Source: Collinsella sp. AF33-16 (lineage in GTDB: Bacteria > Actinomycetota > Coriobacteriia > Coriobacteriales > Coriobacteriaceae). Taken from it: a stretch of 64,000 nt of DNA. A program made the translations under genes and the position numbers. The stretch spans positions 1-64,000 of the forward strand of contig NZ_QRQC01000016.1 of assembly GCF_003475325.1 (NCBI RefSeq), written 5' to 3'. Of the stretch, positions 52,181 to 62,241 are shown in pieces (positions within the stretch are counted from its first letter, which is position 1; every line of letters begins with the position of its first letter). The notes beneath the pieces were generated by a model, which ran no database searches, was not told the origin of the DNA, and saw only the letters and a list, made by a program, of their open reading frames with translations.

Positions 52181-52324
52181 CAAACCGGGCCCAAACCGCC
52201 ACAAAGGTGCCTGTTCCCTTTGTGGTGGTTGGGCGGGCGGGTATCAAAAAGTGTCAGACGAGGGCGGCTGCGGGGCGCCTGTGCGCGAAAAGAAGTGTCG
52301 ACCTGCGCCGTTGCCGTTGAGTAG

Positions 52325-53392
<1,068 letters not shown>

Positions 53393-53426
53393 GGAAGCTG
53401 AGACACTCGACTTCAGAGTCTCCTAA

Positions 53427-53467
53427 TCAAGGCGCCCGGCGAGCAGTTAATGCTTGCCGGGCGCCTT
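53427..53467. terminator. Long hairpin after the GH1 remnant
   Basis: CAAGGCGCCCGGCGAGCA (53427-53444) pairs with TGCTTGCCGGGCGCCTTG (53450-53467) with one G-T. There is no T-tract, but the position fits a terminator. Confidence 0.65.
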
Positions 53468-53534
53468 GCCGTCTGCGGATTTTGGGACATGCGGTCCGCT
53501 TTTTCGACCCATCTGTCGGTACACTAAAAGCACT

Positions 53535-55418
53535 ATGGGTACCCGCGAGCGACATATCGGCCACGCGGCCGCCCGATCCGCTCCCGTGGCGGATCCCAGG
53601 GGCGGCAGGCTCTTCGCCATGCCGCGATTCCTTGTTGGCATAACACATCAGGTGTACCGCCACCGCGTCTTTGCTATCGCCGGTGTCATCACCGCGCTGT
53701 TCCTCATGCTTTTGGCAGTCTTGCCGGCGCTGTTCGCCTTCGACCCCAAACTTTCTAACGCCGTGCCCGCCTATAGCGAGGTGTCCGAAGAAGTCGTGGA
53801 TGCGCTCGCCCATTCGAGCTCTCTCCCGCTGCTTGTCGCCGCAATTGTATTTTCGATCTGGGGCGTATCGGTCTATCTGCGCTGTTTGGACTATGTGTTG
53901 CGCCGCCGCCTTGTTGCCATCGCCTCCATCTGCGCCCTGTGGATGATCGAAGTCATTCTCAAGTACAAGTCGTTCACACCGTTCTATGCCACCGTGCTGT
54001 GGTACCTGTACTACGTGCCCATGACGCTCATTCCGCTGCTCTACCAGTTGTGTGGTCTGCGCCTTGCGGGTCTGGAGCAACACCGCCTGGGTCGCCGCTA
54101 TTGCGCCGCGCTGTGGATTGTGGCCATCCTGCTTATCGGATTTGTGCTCACCAACGATTTTCACCAGCAGGTCTTTCGCTTCGACCGCACAAGCGACACC
54201 TGGAGCAACGATTACACGTACGGCTGGGGTTATTTTGCCGTTCTCGTGTGGACGGCCTTTGACTTCGTGGCCTTTTTTATCCTGGTTGGTCGGTCCTCGT
54301 CCTTTCGTATCCAGCGTTTCTCGGGCACGGCGGCGCTCGTACTGCTGGGTGGCGCATTCTTTGCCATATCGTATGCGTTGCGCGTGCCCTGGGCATGGAG
54401 GCTCAACTTTTCGCTCGTCTATTGCGTCCTGTGCGTGGTGGCGATGGAAATCTGTCTCGATTGCGGTGTCATTCCGTCGTATCACGACATCGCCGGCATC
54501 TTCGACACCTTGCCGCTCGACCTCAAAGTTCTAACGCGCGAACTGCAGGAAGTCTATGCCACGCCAGTGTCAAAGCCAATGCCGGTAGGCGTGCGCGAGG
54601 AGTTGCGGACCCAGGAGCACGGCCGCGCCCACGCCTTTGCCGTGGCGTCCGATCCCGATGTGATGTACCGTGCCTTTCCACTGCTGGGCGGATCAGCCCT
54701 GCTTGCCCAAGACGTGTCGGAACTCAACGAGCTCAATCGCGAACTGGCGCAGCGTCGCATGGAGCTGCAGCGCCAAAACGAACTGCTCACGGCCGACTAC
54801 GACCTTAAGACGCATTTGGCAGATCAAGAGGCCGAGACCCTGCTGGTCCAAGACGTGGACCAGGCGCTTGCCCGCGCACTCGAAGAGATGTACGACCTGC
54901 TGAGCTCGCTGCCGCCGTTGACCGACGAGGCGTCTTCGCACGAGCGTTACCGCATGCTGCAGCGCGCCAAGATGCTCGTCGCCTATTGCAAGCGCAAGGG
55001 GTCGCTCACGCTGGCGCAGCACGGGGAGAGCGGCTTTGATCGCGACCGCATTCAGCTCATTGCCAACGAGCTCGCGAGCGACCTGCGCACCATCGATATC
55101 GATTGCGCCTCGATTATCGCCATACGGCGCCCGATGCACGCCAGTACGGTAAGCGCCCTGTACGACTGCGTGTATGACTTTGCGTTTTTTGCCTACACTA
55201 CCGACCATCCGGCGCTTATGTATCACTTGGGCGACCATGACCGATGCAGTGTCGAGCTGCGCGCCACGCTTTTTTCCAACGATGATGCAGATCTTTCGCA
55301 GACACCCGCTGCGCAAGAGCTCGAAAGCGCTTTGCAAGGGCGCAACGTGGCATATCGCCTTGAGGGCGAGCCCGGCCAGCTGCGCATGATCGTCTTGATG
55401 CCGAGGGCGGGTGAGTGA
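53535..55418 (+). CDS. 7TM sensor protein with degenerate histidine-kinase C-terminus
   Basis: A 627-residue protein. Seven to eight membrane segments (about 35-310) contain LTNDFHQQVFRFDRTSDTW and YTYGWGYF, marks of the histidine-kinase N-terminal 7TM family. A linker and coiled coil (LNRELAQRRMELQRQNELL) follow, then a kinase-sized C-terminal part. That part lacks a recognisable phospho-His H-box, and its N-box position reads ALYDCVYDFAFF with no Asn; no glycine-rich ATP lid is seen. It is probably a sensory pseudokinase. ATG 53535 is supported by length only; MPRF at 53619 is an alternative. It overlaps the true kinase gene at its 3' end, pointing to joint action. Confidence 0.8.
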   Translation: MGTRERHIGHAAARSAPVADPRGGRLFAMPRFLVGITHQVYRHRVFAIAGVITALFLMLLAVLPALFAFDPKLSNAVPAYSEVSEEVVDALAHSSSLPLLVAAIVFSIWGVSVYLRCLDYVLRRRLVAIASICALWMIEVILKYKSFTPFYATVLWYLYYVPMTLIPLLYQLCGLRLAGLEQHRLGRRYCAALWIVAILLIGFVLTNDFHQQVFRFDRTSDTWSNDYTYGWGYFAVLVWTAFDFVAFFILVGRSSSFRIQRFSGTAALVLLGGAFFAISYALRVPWAWRLNFSLVYCVLCVVAMEICLDCGVIPSYHDIAGIFDTLPLDLKVLTRELQEVYATPVSKPMPVGVREELRTQEHGRAHAFAVASDPDVMYRAFPLLGGSALLAQDVSELNELNRELAQRRMELQRQNELLTADYDLKTHLADQEAETLLVQDVDQALARALEEMYDLLSSLPPLTDEASSHERYRMLQRAKMLVAYCKRKGSLTLAQHGESGFDRDRIQLIANELASDLRTIDIDCASIIAIRRPMHASTVSALYDCVYDFAFFAYTTDHPALMYHLGDHDRCSVELRATLFSNDDADLSQTPAAQELESALQGRNVAYRLEGEPGQLRMIVLMPRAGE

Positions 55419-55420
55419 CG

Positions 55421-56914
55421 ATGCAGATTTCGCTCATCCTTCCCCAAATCGTTGCGCTCGATGTTGTCTTTGCCCTGGCTGCGTGTCTGCAGACGATCCA
55501 CGTCCCACTCATCGCGTCGCGCCGCTCGCCCTATAACCGTAAGGTGATTTGCGCCTACGAGGCGAGCCTTGTGCTTCACCTGATGATTTCAGCGCTCATC
55601 TTATTCGCGTCGTCTGGCTCGTATCTGGTGGCGCCGCTTGACGTTTGCGCCAGGGCAACGGGCGGAGCGTTGTGGCTCAATGCCGCGATCTTTGCCTATG
55701 GCGTGGTACTTATGGTGCACTATCGTCGCCCCGTCATGCTGGTCGAGCTGCTGCTTGTTGTCGCCGTTACACCGCCGGTGGTTTTTGCCATGGGCTCGGC
55801 GTGGACCGTTGTCCTTATCGCAGAGGGAGCGTTCTTCCTGTTCCGCTCCATCGCGGCGCTCTTGATGGACGTCCGTAACCGCCAGGAGGATATCACCGCG
55901 TTCTCGACGATCGAGACCATCAACGTGATTCCCGTGGGCATCCTGTATCTGGATCCGAGGGGCCGTCCGCTGCTCATGAACCGCTGTATGCGCAAAAACC
56001 TGGTGGAACTTCATATGCCCACCGATCTAGGTGACATGAGCGGCACATGGAGCGACCTGCGCAAACTTAGCATGCAAATGCCCGAAAGCAGCGCTAATCG
56101 CGCTCATATCGACCTTGATCGCTTTGGCAGGGATCGCGCCGTGGTCGAGATCTCTCCTTCCGAGATTCGTCTGTTCGTGCGTGACTCCGTTACGGTCTCG
56201 GGCCGTCCGTTCGAGCGCGTCGTCGGCCTGGACGTGACGGAATACGCACACGCTTACGACCGCCTGGCACAAGCCAACCGCCTGCTTGAGCTTGCGGGCC
56301 AAGAGCTCCAGGCCCAGATCGAAGAAGTTAAAAAGGTTGCCGACAATGCGGCCTACCTACGTATGCGTGCCCGCGTTCACGATGTAATCGGGCAGCGCCT
56401 GTCCATTCTTCATCGCTATTTGGAGGAGGGGCGTCTGGACGATGAGTCGCTCGAGCAGATTGACCCGTTGCTGCGCTCAATCGCCGCCGATTTGCGCAGT
56501 GGCGGTGCCGGCGAGCCTGCAGAGCAGCTGGGTGATATCGTCCATGCTTTTGGCCTGGTGAGTGTGCAGATCGATGTTGAGGGCGCGCTGCCCGAGGACA
56601 CGCGTGTCGCCGCCGCATTTTTGCAGATTATTCGCGAGGCCTCGACCAATGCCACCAAGCATGCGCAGGCGCATCGGGTCCACGTGCGTCTGTGGAAGGA
56701 GGGGGCGGATGCTGGAGCCGTCGCGCGCATGACGATTTCTAACGACGGGTCCCCGGCCCCCGTATCGTATCGCGAGGGAACGGGTATCCCAGGTATGAGG
56801 CATGTCGCGCAAGATCTGGGTGGCAGCCTAGAGGTCCACGCCACCTCGCCCTTTACGCTTACGGTATCCATTCCGCTTAACTCCAACGACACGTCCCAAA
56901 GGAGAAACTCATGA
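55421..56914 (+). CDS. Sensor histidine kinase (HPK7/NarL type)
   Basis: A 497-residue kinase. About six membrane segments (1-150) are followed by a PAS-like segment (INVIPVGILYLDPRGRPLLM), a coiled region, the H-box RVHDVIGQRLSILHRYL, the N-box IIREASTNATKHA, and SNDGSPAP with GTGIPGMRHVAQDLGGS for ATP binding. It should phosphorylate the regulator encoded at 56911, whose start overlaps its stop. ATG 55421 is used; the GTG at 55415 is also in frame. It reads from the 7TM gene without a gap. Confidence 0.92.
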   Translation: MQISLILPQIVALDVVFALAACLQTIHVPLIASRRSPYNRKVICAYEASLVLHLMISALILFASSGSYLVAPLDVCARATGGALWLNAAIFAYGVVLMVHYRRPVMLVELLLVVAVTPPVVFAMGSAWTVVLIAEGAFFLFRSIAALLMDVRNRQEDITAFSTIETINVIPVGILYLDPRGRPLLMNRCMRKNLVELHMPTDLGDMSGTWSDLRKLSMQMPESSANRAHIDLDRFGRDRAVVEISPSEIRLFVRDSVTVSGRPFERVVGLDVTEYAHAYDRLAQANRLLELAGQELQAQIEEVKKVADNAAYLRMRARVHDVIGQRLSILHRYLEEGRLDDESLEQIDPLLRSIAADLRSGGAGEPAEQLGDIVHAFGLVSVQIDVEGALPEDTRVAAAFLQIIREASTNATKHAQAHRVHVRLWKEGADAGAVARMTISNDGSPAPVSYREGTGIPGMRHVAQDLGGSLEVHATSPFTLTVSIPLNSNDTSQRRNS

Positions 56915-57534
56915 TCCGCGTGTTAATTGTCGAAGACCAGGCCATTCTGCGCGAAAGCCTGGCGCGCTCCGTTGGCGACCAGCCCGATATGACCGTTGTT
57001 TCCGCGATCGCCGATGCCTCCGAGGCCTTGGGTGTCGCGCTCAAGGAGCGCCCGGACATGATGCTGATGGACGTGTGCACCGAGCATGATTCCAACGGCA
57101 TCGTGGCGGCGGCGCGCATCAAGGAGCAGCTGCCCGAGTGTCGCATCATTATCATGACCGGCATGCCCGAGATCACCTTTGTCGATCAGGCCCGCGAGGC
57201 GGGCGTCGATAGCTTTGTGTACAAGAACGTCGGTATCGACGAGCTGTTCGCCGTGATGCGCTCCACGCTGGCGGGCTACTGCACGTTTCCCAAGCCGCCC
57301 GAGAGCATTTTTTCGGGTACGGCGGCACTCGACGATGTCGAGCTGTCGATTTTGCGCCTCGCCTGCGAGGGCAAGAGCCGTCGCGAGATCGCGGCCGAGC
57401 TGTTCATGAGTGAGGGTACCATCAAGCGCCGCATCTCGGAGATCCTGAGCAAGACCGGCTACGACAACATCATGCGTCTTGCCGTGCATGCGGTGACCGA
57501 GGGCAGCATCGTTCCCAACATGGAACGCCCGTAA
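56911..57534 (+). CDS. LuxR-type response regulator of the 7TM sensor locus
   Basis: A 207-residue regulator. The receiver domain has VEDQ, MLMDVCTEHD with the acceptor Asp, and a Lys in FVYKNVG. The LuxR-type helix-turn-helix includes LRLACEGKSRREIAAELFMS then GTIKRRISEILSKTG. AAGGAG lies 6-8 nt before the ATG. Third gene of an overlapping three-gene operon. Targets are unknown; the hairpins after it separate it from the envelope cluster on the other strand. Confidence 0.93.
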   Translation: MIRVLIVEDQAILRESLARSVGDQPDMTVVSAIADASEALGVALKERPDMMLMDVCTEHDSNGIVAAARIKEQLPECRIIIMTGMPEITFVDQAREAGVDSFVYKNVGIDELFAVMRSTLAGYCTFPKPPESIFSGTAALDDVELSILRLACEGKSRREIAAELFMSEGTIKRRISEILSKTGYDNIMRLAVHAVTEGSIVPNMERP

Positions 57535-57573
57535 TCGACGCGCTCATCCGTGTTCTGGCGCCGTAAAGATAGA

Positions 57574-57608
57574 CCGCCCGCCGTTTCGCATCTAAAAACG
57601 GCGGGCGG
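57574..57608. terminator. Hairpin between convergent genes (1)
   Basis: CCGCCCGCCGTTT (57574-57586) pairs perfectly with AAACGGCGGGCGG (57596-57608), 40 bp after the regulator stop codon. Confidence 0.7.
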
Positions 57609-57643
57609 CCTGCTTGTATGGGCAGTGCTGTTGGCATGAAGCG

Positions 57644-57676
57644 GCGGGGTCGCAGGATCATCTCCTGCGGCCCCGC
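57644..57676. terminator. Hairpin between convergent genes (2)
   Basis: GCGGGGTCGCAGGA (57644-57657) pairs with TCCTGCGGCCCCGC (57663-57676) with one G-T. It can serve the lipoprotein gene on the minus strand. Confidence 0.6.
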
Positions 57677-57727
57677 CTGGCATGTGCGCGGATGTGTCCG
57701 CCAATCCGCGGCTGATGTTACGTGCCG

Positions 57728-58570
57728 CTACGCGATGGTTGCGCTGTAGGAGGCGACGTCCTCGTAGGAATCGGTCAGGTAGGCGTCGATGCCGATGGTC
57801 GTATTGACCAGGTCGTCAAGACTATCGAGCGTGCCGTTCGAGAACGTGAATTCCTCAGTGGCGTTGGTGCCGGGCATCAGGTGAGCCGAGAACCAGGGTT
57901 CCTTCATGGTGCCGTTGACGTTGGTTTTGCCGCTGGGGGCGTAGAAGGTCAGGTCCTTGTCGCTCTTGTTGGTGATGTTGACGACAAAGCCGATGTCGCC
58001 CCACTCGTCCTTGAACTTCTCGGTGATGGTGATGGTGCACAGGTCGTCATCGGCAACGGTGACGGCGGGGGAGATTTCAATCTTCTGGACGTCGTCGTCT
58101 TCGACGGCCTCGTCGATCTCTTCTTCCTTCTCGGCCGCCTCGCGATCCTTCTTCACCGTGCCGGACAGGTCCTTGTCGGACTTGGTAAAGACAAGATTGC
58201 CGTCATCCTCTTCGAGGATGAGCTTGCCGTCCTTGAGCTTCATGTCATGCGACTCGTCTTCGGCGGTGATGGTTACGGTGGTGGCGTCCTTTGCCTCCCA
58301 TTTAAGGTCGACGACTTCAAGGAACAGGTCGAGGGCACCTGTACCGTCCTCATCGAGAATCAGGACGCAGTGGACACCCCAATCCTCGAGCAGCTTCATG
58401 TACTCATCGGTCAGCTCTTCGCCCTCCATGGTTCCACCCGAGAGTTCCCAGCTGCCGACGAAGTTGGCCTTGGGGTCTTTGCCGCCGCCGCTGCAGCCCG
58501 TCAGGGCAAAGGCGAGCGCAAGGACGCATGTCAGAAATGCGAGTGCGGATTTTTTGAACGTTGTCTTCAT
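57728..58570 (-). CDS. Lipoprotein of unknown function
   Basis: A 280-residue protein with a lipoprotein signal (MKTTFKKSALAFLTCVLA to LTGC, Cys at about 26). A lipocalin-like or DUF-type beta domain (GSWELSGGTMEGEELTDEYM) is followed by an acidic, lysine-rich linker and a C-terminal immunoglobulin-like domain (FVVNITNKSDKDLTFYA), as in DUF4352/DUF5067-type lipoproteins. AAGGAGG precedes the ATG. It lies downstream of the SPFH gene on the same strand (80-bp gap), so it may end that operon. No reaction can be assigned. Confidence 0.82.
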   Translation of the reverse strand: MKTTFKKSALAFLTCVLALAFALTGCSGGGKDPKANFVGSWELSGGTMEGEELTDEYMKLLEDWGVHCVLILDEDGTGALDLFLEVVDLKWEAKDATTVTITAEDESHDMKLKDGKLILEEDDGNLVFTKSDKDLSGTVKKDREAAEKEEEIDEAVEDDDVQKIEISPAVTVADDDLCTITITEKFKDEWGDIGFVVNITNKSDKDLTFYAPSGKTNVNGTMKEPWFSAHLMPGTNATEEFTFSNGTLDSLDDLVNTTIGIDAYLTDSYEDVASYSATIA

Positions 58571-58650
58571 GGTGTCCTCCTTTATCGAACGAAACCCATA
58601 GAAGCAAATGCGGGGGTGGCGGAACCCCCGCCAATTACCAGATAAAGGGA

Positions 58651-59886
58651 TTAGGGCCTAGGCGTTCCGCAGTTGCTGCAGAATTTACCGCCGTTTTCGC
58701 TACCACAGTTGGGGCAGAACCACTTGGCCGGTGCCGGGGCGGGTGCGGGACTGCCGCACTCGGAGCAGAACTTGCCGGTGTTGGTGGCGCCGCAGCTGCA
58801 GGTCCATGTGCCGGCCGCAGGTGCGGCGGCAGGAGCCGGAGCGGGTGCCGGAGCCGGCTGCGGGGCGGCCTGTTGCTGTGCCTGGCCGGCGGCGAACAGC
58901 TGGCTGGCGTTCATGCCGCCCATGCCACCTGCCATGCCCATGCCCATAAATCCGGCCATCGCGCCGTTGGGGTTGGCGGCTGCCGCGCGCATCGCGTCGC
59001 TCTGGGCGCTGGCAATGTTGGCTGCCGCCATGGTGGGATCGCGCATGACTGCGGCTTTCTGCAGGTCCTTGATCATCTGCTCGTCCTCTTGCGAGGCGGC
59101 GATGGAGTTGACGCCAAAGCTCACGATCTCGACACCGCGCAGGTCGCGCCAGTCGGCCGAGAGGACCTCGTTGAGCGCGCGGGCGAGCTCGGTGGTGTGG
59201 CCGGGGATGGCACTGTAGCGGATGCCCATCTCCGAGATCTTGGCAAAGGCGGGCTGCAGGGCGGTGAGCAGCTCGGACTTAAGCTGGCTGTCGATCTTGT
59301 CGCGCGTATAGCTATCGGTTACGTTGCCGCACACGTTGGTGTAGAACAGCAGCGGGTTGGTGATGCGGTACGAGTACTCGCCGTTGCAGCGCACGGAGAT
59401 GTCGACATCCAGGCCAATGTTGTTATCGACCACGCGGAAGGGCACGGGCGAGGCGGTACCGTACTTGTTGCCAATGATCTCCTTGGTGTTGATGAAGTAG
59501 ACGCGCTGGTCTTTGCCCGCGTCGCCGCCAAAGGTAAAGCGGCTGCCGATGTTGGCAAACGTCTCCTTGATGGAGTCGCCCAGGTTGCCACTGAAGACGC
59601 TCGGCTCGCTGCCGGTGTCAAAGACAAACTCGCCGGGCTCCAGCGCGACCTCGATGATCTTGCCGTTTTGCACCACGAGCATGCCCTGGCCGTCGTTGAC
59701 GGCTATGACCGAGCCGTTGGAGATGACGTTGTCCTCGCCGCGCGTGTTGGAGCTGCGGCCACCGGTACGTTTGCTGCCCTTGCAGGCCAAGACGTCAGCA
59801 GGCATCGATTCGCAATAGATAAATTCCTTCCACTGGTCGGCCATGACGCCGCCGGCAGCACCCAATCCAGCTTTCAAGAGTCCCAT
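58651..59886 (-). CDS. SPFH/Band-7 protein with zinc ribbons (YdjI-like)
   Basis: A 411-residue protein. Residues 1-290 form the SPFH domain of the YdjI/virion-core-like family, with QWKEFIYCESMPADVLACKG and ALNEVLSADWRDLRGVEIVS. A Gly/Met/Ala segment and an Ala/Pro/Gln linker lead to two zinc ribbons, CSCGATNTGKFCSECG and CPNCGSENGGKFCSNCG. In Bacillus, YdjI works with YdjG/YdjH and a PspA-like protein at the membrane. Here the gene is third in a row with the YdjG-like gene upstream (48-bp gap). Role inferred: envelope-stress scaffold. Confidence 0.88.
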   Translation of the reverse strand: MGLLKAGLGAAGGVMADQWKEFIYCESMPADVLACKGSKRTGGRSSNTRGEDNVISNGSVIAVNDGQGMLVVQNGKIIEVALEPGEFVFDTGSEPSVFSGNLGDSIKETFANIGSRFTFGGDAGKDQRVYFINTKEIIGNKYGTASPVPFRVVDNNIGLDVDISVRCNGEYSYRITNPLLFYTNVCGNVTDSYTRDKIDSQLKSELLTALQPAFAKISEMGIRYSAIPGHTTELARALNEVLSADWRDLRGVEIVSFGVNSIAASQEDEQMIKDLQKAAVMRDPTMAAANIASAQSDAMRAAAANPNGAMAGFMGMGMAGGMGGMNASQLFAAGQAQQQAAPQPAPAPAPAPAAAPAAGTWTCSCGATNTGKFCSECGSPAPAPAPAKWFCPNCGSENGGKFCSNCGTPRP

Positions 59887-59934
59887 GGTGATCTTCCTTT
59901 CTCGTCAAAGGCCGGGTGGTATTGGTCAGAATGG

Positions 59935-61257
59935 CTAATCGTCCTTGTTGTCCTTCATGACGACCGAGGTCTCGGTGTGGCTGAAGGTGTCGTGCTTCTC
60001 GGTCAGGTCGAGCTCGCCGCAGTACTCGTCGGCGTGGGTGGCCTCGTTGGCCGTCTTGAGCTGGCCTACCAGTAGCACGTCTCCGATAATCACGATGATC
60101 AGCGGCGCGATGATGTTGATGAGGATGCCCTCGATATCAAAGGCGAGGTAATCCGGATCGAAGGCGTTCTCGCCCATAAAGAGAATCTGGGAGAGGACAA
60201 ATCCGATCACAAAGAACAGCACCGAGGCAATAGCGAGCTTGGGCTTGGAGCAGGGGAGCTCGCCGACCAAGCGGCCGGTCTGGCCGTTCATGGCAAACAG
60301 GTAGCTCTTGCCGTTCCACGAGGTGGAGAGCATCCAGACGGGGAACAGGGCGTAGTCGCTGTCTTCCCAGGTGTAGTCGAGCTGCTTGCTTTCGACCGTG
60401 GCATCGTCGTATTCGTCGACGACGGTCTCGCGCAGGGCCGAGATCGTGCTCTCCTCCATGCGGCGCTCGGCGCGCGCCCTGCACGTCTCGCGATCCTCAT
60501 CGTAACGGTTGGCGATGTAGCCGGGCATATAGGCGACCGAGAACGGGCGCAACGCGTCGTAGTCAAACGGCTCGATGGCGTCCATGTGGCCGTCGGGCAT
60601 CTTGGACGATCCGTCGACGGGCACGCGCTTAAACGAGATATTGCCCTTGCGATAGGCATCGTAGTGGTCGGTGGTCGTGACGGTGCGATCGGATTCCTCG
60701 GTCACGGTCTCGTTGGTCGCGTCAAAATACACTTCGCCGTCAACGCGGGCGCCGTAGAGCCAAAACGGCACGTAGACACCTTGGACCTCGTCGATGTGGT
60801 TGCCGGTGACAAAGCTCTTGGGCAGCAAGATCTTGCCCTTATAGTGTTCCTTGAGTGCGGCTGTGACATCGTCGCGCCCGAGCTTAAACGGAATCACCAG
60901 GTCGGGCGAGAAGTCGCCAGAGAGCTGGCCGGGCGCCACGGCGGAGTTACCGCAGTACGGGCAGGTGGTGACGGCGACGGTGCCGTCGGACACGAGCTCG
61001 GCGCCGCACGACGAGCAGATGTAGCCGGCGTTTTGGGCGAGCTCCTGCACCGCGTCGTCGGCGACGGGCTTGGGCGTTGCGGCTGCCGCATCGGCTTTGG
61101 CGTCGGCCTTGTCCTGGCGCTCGCGATAGAGGGCCTCGACTTCTTCGACTTCAAAGCGTGAGTCACAGTAGTCGCAGACGAGCTTTTGCTCGGCGCTGGC
61201 AAAATGCAGGGGACCACCGCAGGCAGGGCACTGATAGTTAACGCTCTCGAAGGCCAT
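59935..61257 (-). CDS. Zinc-ribbon membrane protein (YdjG-like)
   Basis: A 440-residue protein. Two N-terminal zinc ribbons (CPACGGPLHF ... CDYC, and CSSCG ... CPYCG) are followed by a beta-rich body (VPFWLYGARVDGEVYFDA, WNGKSYLFAMNGQTGRLVGE) and two membrane segments near 335-355 and 375-400. The C-terminus is cytoplasmic and acidic. Such proteins are often misnamed as helicase PriA because of the Cys motifs. In the Bacillus cluster the homologue sits beside the SPFH protein, as here. GAAAGGA precedes the ATG. Reaction unknown. Confidence 0.8.
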   Translation of the reverse strand: MAFESVNYQCPACGGPLHFASAEQKLVCDYCDSRFEVEEVEALYRERQDKADAKADAAAATPKPVADDAVQELAQNAGYICSSCGAELVSDGTVAVTTCPYCGNSAVAPGQLSGDFSPDLVIPFKLGRDDVTAALKEHYKGKILLPKSFVTGNHIDEVQGVYVPFWLYGARVDGEVYFDATNETVTEESDRTVTTTDHYDAYRKGNISFKRVPVDGSSKMPDGHMDAIEPFDYDALRPFSVAYMPGYIANRYDEDRETCRARAERRMEESTISALRETVVDEYDDATVESKQLDYTWEDSDYALFPVWMLSTSWNGKSYLFAMNGQTGRLVGELPCSKPKLAIASVLFFVIGFVLSQILFMGENAFDPDYLAFDIEGILINIIAPLIIVIIGDVLLVGQLKTANEATHADEYCGELDLTEKHDTFSHTETSVVMKDNKDD

Positions 61258-61281
61258 GATCGGTCCTTTCCGTGCCGGAGG

Positions 61282-62019
61282 CTATGCGCCGATGGCGCCG
61301 CCGCAGTATTCGCAGCGCCCACTGGCATCGGGAATGGTGGTTGCACCGCAGAAGGGGCAGGTCACCGCAGTCTTGGGGGCCTTGGCGGCCACGGCGCTGT
61401 CGCGCGTCTCCTGGCGCAGCTGCACCAGCGCGTCGCGGACCTCGGTTGCCTGGCGCTTGGCCTCGCGGTATTCGATGGAGCCGCGCTGATCGATGGTGGA
61501 GTCGTTCACGCGCAGGTTGATCTCGGTAAAGTACGGCGTGTTGACGTGGATGGTCAGATTAAAGTCGTAATCCAGGTCGTAGCGCGGCGGGTTGTAGCTC
61601 TCGCGCTCGCCGTCCTTGGTCTCGCGATAGATTTCGGTGCGATGCTCGTCGATATCCATATCGCAGCCGAGTACCTGCGAGAACTCGATGATGTCGGGAT
61701 TGGCGTCGCGCCAGCGGCTCTGCGAGGTGATGATCAGCAGGCCCGCGTCCTCATCGAGCATAATATTGGTGCGCCCGGCAGAAAGCGTGCGCGTGGGGTT
61801 GAACGACGCCAGGCGCTCGGCATTGGCCTCGCGGTAGGCGAGCTGCTCGCGGATATCGTCCGCGGTGCTGGAGCGATAGCCGTGAAAGTAGGGGGAGAGC
61901 TTGCCGGCGCACTCTTTGCACAGGTAGCCTTCATTGATTTTTGTCTTACCTAGAAGTCCCAGCTCGGTACCGCAAATCGCGCACTCTTTCTTCTCGAACA
62001 TCTTGTCAAAGAAGCCCAT
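61282..62019 (-). CDS. DUF4428 domain protein with C-terminal zinc ribbon
   Basis: A 245-residue protein. The N-terminal DUF4428 treble-clef (CAICGTELGLLGKTKINEGY, CKEC) is followed by a middle beta domain (NIMLDEDAGLLIITSQS, DLDYDFNLTIHVNTPYF) and a C-terminal zinc ribbon (CPFCGATTIPD, CEYCG). It is first in the same-strand row of zinc-ribbon genes, 24 bp before the YdjG-like gene. GGGAGG precedes the ATG. All three proteins share cysteine-knuckle ends, which suggests a joint complex. Function unknown. Confidence 0.83.
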   Translation of the reverse strand: MGFFDKMFEKKECAICGTELGLLGKTKINEGYLCKECAGKLSPYFHGYRSSTADDIREQLAYREANAERLASFNPTRTLSAGRTNIMLDEDAGLLIITSQSRWRDANPDIIEFSQVLGCDMDIDEHRTEIYRETKDGERESYNPPRYDLDYDFNLTIHVNTPYFTEINLRVNDSTIDQRGSIEYREAKRQATEVRDALVQLRQETRDSAVAAKAPKTAVTCPFCGATTIPDASGRCEYCGGAIGA

Positions 62020-62147
62020 GGCTGCCTCCCATCAACTGGTAGCGTGTGTCACTTTTGATGATGGGGGAGTGCGCGATCTTTCACGATACCCAGACGGCTC
62101 AACGAGTCTCCACAACTGGGACACATGGCCCATTTTGGGTAGTTAAT

Positions 62148-62170
62148 TTGGGACGGGGCTTTTTTAGCTG
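62148..62170. repeat. TTGGGACGGGGC repeat, second copy
   Basis: TTGGGACGGGGCTTTTTTAG continues as the arm found at 50659-50682. Only one arm is present here. Confidence 0.75.
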
Positions 62171-62171
62171 T

Positions 62172-62215
62172 TTTGGGCCGCCGCGGCCAGCGGGGGCGGA
62201 TCGCGGCGGCCCAAA
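62172..62215. terminator. Hairpin after the MgtA gene
   Basis: TTTGGGCCGCCGCG (62172-62185) pairs perfectly with CGCGGCGGCCCAAA (62202-62215). It lies just past the stop codon of the minus-strand ATPase gene. No T-tract follows in that direction. Confidence 0.65.
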
Positions 62216-62241
62216 CATCCTTGACGAAGGTGCCGGTGAAG

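Noticed and set aside
59935..61257. Primosomal helicase PriA
   Set aside because: Only the cysteine knuckles are similar; there are no helicase motifs and membrane segments are present.
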